In this document: one piece after another, positions 5,176-5,457 of the stretch
Position numbering within the stretch: the first letter of the stretch is position 1
Layout of the letters: every line of letters begins with the position of its first letter
Source: RUG760 sp045642205
GTDB lineage: Bacteria; Bacillota; Clostridia; Lachnospirales; Bianqueaceae
Assembly (NCBI GenBank): GCA_045642205.1
Contig: JAZUIK010000060.1
Span: forward strand, 1-5,457
DNA: 5,457 bases
Direction: 5' to 3'
Notes under the pieces: generated by a model
Databases searched by the model: none
The model's input: the letters and a program-made list of their open reading frames with translations, nothing else
Told to the model about the DNA's origin: nothing
Translations under genes and position numbers: made by a program

Positions 5176-5218
5176 CAATAAAAAACGGATATTGACGCAG
5201 CGAAGCGTCAATATCCGT
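5176..5218 (-). terminator. Rho-independent terminator for the minus-strand MATE gene
   Basis: Read on the minus strand, ACGGATATTGACGC pairs perfectly with GCGTCAATATCCGT (plus-strand arms 5185-5198 and 5205-5218, 14 pairs, six-base loop), followed by a run of T (plus-strand A at 5180-5184) and ATTG. It begins 22 bases after the final stop codon at 5241. It is also the seventh unit of the hexamer array, with arms far longer than those of the other units. Confidence 0.85.
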
Positions 5219-5240
5219 AACCGTGTGAAGGAAAGAGTTA

Positions 5241-5457
5241 TTACAGCTTTTCGACAACCTTCTTTTCCCATCCGCTGAATCGGTAGTACAGAAGGCTTCC
5301 AACACTGGCAAGGATTCATCCGAAGGGATAACCCATAGCGATCCAGAGCTCTGTGTTGATGATGCGGGAGATCGTAAACAGATAGATCTGACGGAAGACG
5401 ACAAAGCTTCCCAGCATGATGACCATGGGAGCCTTGGTGTCACCGGCACCTCGAAGG
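5241..5457 (-). pseudogene. MATE-family transporter C-terminus with in-frame TGA (5' part outside window)
   Basis: The minus-strand frame from 5456 reads LRGAGDTKAPMVIMLGSFVV... and ends MGYPFG, then TGA (5318-5316), then 24 more codons, ILASVGSLLYYRFSGWEKKVVEKL, to TAA (5243-5241). RGxGDT followed by two membrane spans is characteristic of the C-terminal half of MATE transporters. The TGA falls right after YPFG, where the family usually has Trp (YPxxW), so it is most simply a TGG-to-TGA change. Sequence after the TGA continues as a plausible last membrane helix and basic tail, and the terminator sits where it should for the TAA. Stopping at the TGA would remove 25 residues and most of the last helix. 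All other genes here use TGG for Trp and end in TAA, so code reassignment has no support. A sequencing error is possible, and the protein may still fold. Confidence 0.75.

Larger units (their letters stand above)
4821..5218. repeat. Array of seven ACGGAT-N22/23-ATCCGT units in alternating orientation
   Basis: The forward hexamer ACGGAT begins at 4821, 4884 (as ACGGTT), 4946, 4999, 5062, 5124 and 5185. Its inverse ATCCGT begins at 4850 (as ATCTGT), 4913, 4975, 5028, 5091, 5153 and 5213. Within every unit the two starts are 29 bases apart (28 in the last). Unit starts are 63, 62, 53, 63, 62 and 61 bases apart, and the short step is about one helical turn less. The base after ACGGAT is usually A or C, followed by A/T-rich sequence. 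The 22-23 bases inside and the 18-28 bases between units are not alike. Constant spacing with variable filler points to selection on the hexamers and their phase. The identity is unknown to me. Confidence 0.85.
4751..5240. other. Non-coding region between convergent genes
   Basis: No credible gene is visible on either strand: open frames here lack ribosome sites and recognisable protein sequence. From 4751 to 4820 I see only a minor 5-bp hairpin (GTGCA 4764-4768 with TGCAC 4779-4783). The rest is occupied by the alternating hexamer array and the minus-strand terminator. The left neighbour (yerC) and right neighbour (MATE fragment) both point into it, so ordinary promoter control is an unlikely role. 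Confidence 0.7.

Noticed and set aside
4821..5218. CRISPR array
   Set aside because: The regular spacing invites the idea, but the shared element is only about 6-8 bp and alternates in orientation, with no conserved 25-37 bp repeat, and no cas gene lies in the window.
4821..5218. Integron attC sites or DnaA-box cluster
   Set aside because: No GTTRRRY/RYYYAAC core sites are present, and the hexamer ACGGAT does not match the DnaA box TTATNCACA; there is no integrase or dnaA/dnaN context.
5316..5318. UGA recoded as Trp or selenocysteine
   Set aside because: All other Trp codons seen are TGG, there is no SECIS-like hairpin just after the codon, and the family residue is Trp; a point mutation or read error is simpler.
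4888..5319. 143-codon minus-strand open frame across the array
   Set aside because: It has no ribosome site, a composition unlike a real protein, and overlaps the terminator, the array and the MATE end in another frame.
5078..5449. 123-codon minus-strand open frame overlapping the MATE remnant
   Set aside because: It is out of frame with the recognisable MATE sequence and resembles no protein family; it exists only because the region lacks stops in that frame.

Overview
The window looks like a chromosomal stretch from a low-to-mid GC member of the Bacillota, most likely a Clostridia-type gut bacterium. This rests on strong AAGG/AAAGGA-type ribosome sites, near-consensus sigma-A promoters (TTGACA/TATAAT, 16-17 bp spacers), intrinsic terminators, a short bacterial-type Pgi and a YerC/YecD TrpR-like protein. 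No taxon can be fixed from the sequence alone.

Layout, left to right. (1) Positions 1-709, minus strand: N-terminal two thirds of a LacI-family repressor that runs off the left edge. (2) 710-965: divergent promoter region holding one promoter for lacI, one for pgi, and several copies of a CGCAAATAT-like motif. (3) 966-2219: glucose-6-phosphate isomerase, with the catalytic set intact but an altered phosphate-binding loop. (4) 2220-2383: a promoter embedded in a 12-bp inverted repeat, then a hairpin-rich leader. (5) 2384-2674: a small antibiotic-biosynthesis-monooxygenase (ABM) fold protein, closed by a strong terminator. (6) 2831-4177: a complete MATE efflux transporter with its own promoter. 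(7) 4311-4604: a YerC/YecD-type TrpR-like regulator with its own promoter. (8) 4605-5240: about 635 bp without a credible gene, lying between convergent gene ends. It holds an elaborate terminator-like nested hairpin (4679-4750) and a strikingly regular array of the hexamer ACGGAT in alternating orientation (4821-5218). (9) 5241-5457, minus strand: the C-terminal end of a second MATE transporter, running off the right edge and interrupted by an in-frame TGA where the family usually has Trp.

Each complete gene has its own recognisable promoter, so the window reads as a run of mostly single-gene transcription units rather than an operon. The LacI-type regulator is divergent from pgi and is the natural candidate to control it, itself or both. 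The two MATE genes converge on the non-coding region, but nothing ties them to the array directly.

The most unusual feature is the array. Seven ACGGAT-N22/23-ATCCGT units follow each other at 61-63 bp, with one step of 53 bp, about one helical turn shorter. The hexamers and their spacing are conserved while the sequence between them is not. This suggests a phased protein-binding array or a family of structured elements, not CRISPR. I do not recognise it as a described element.
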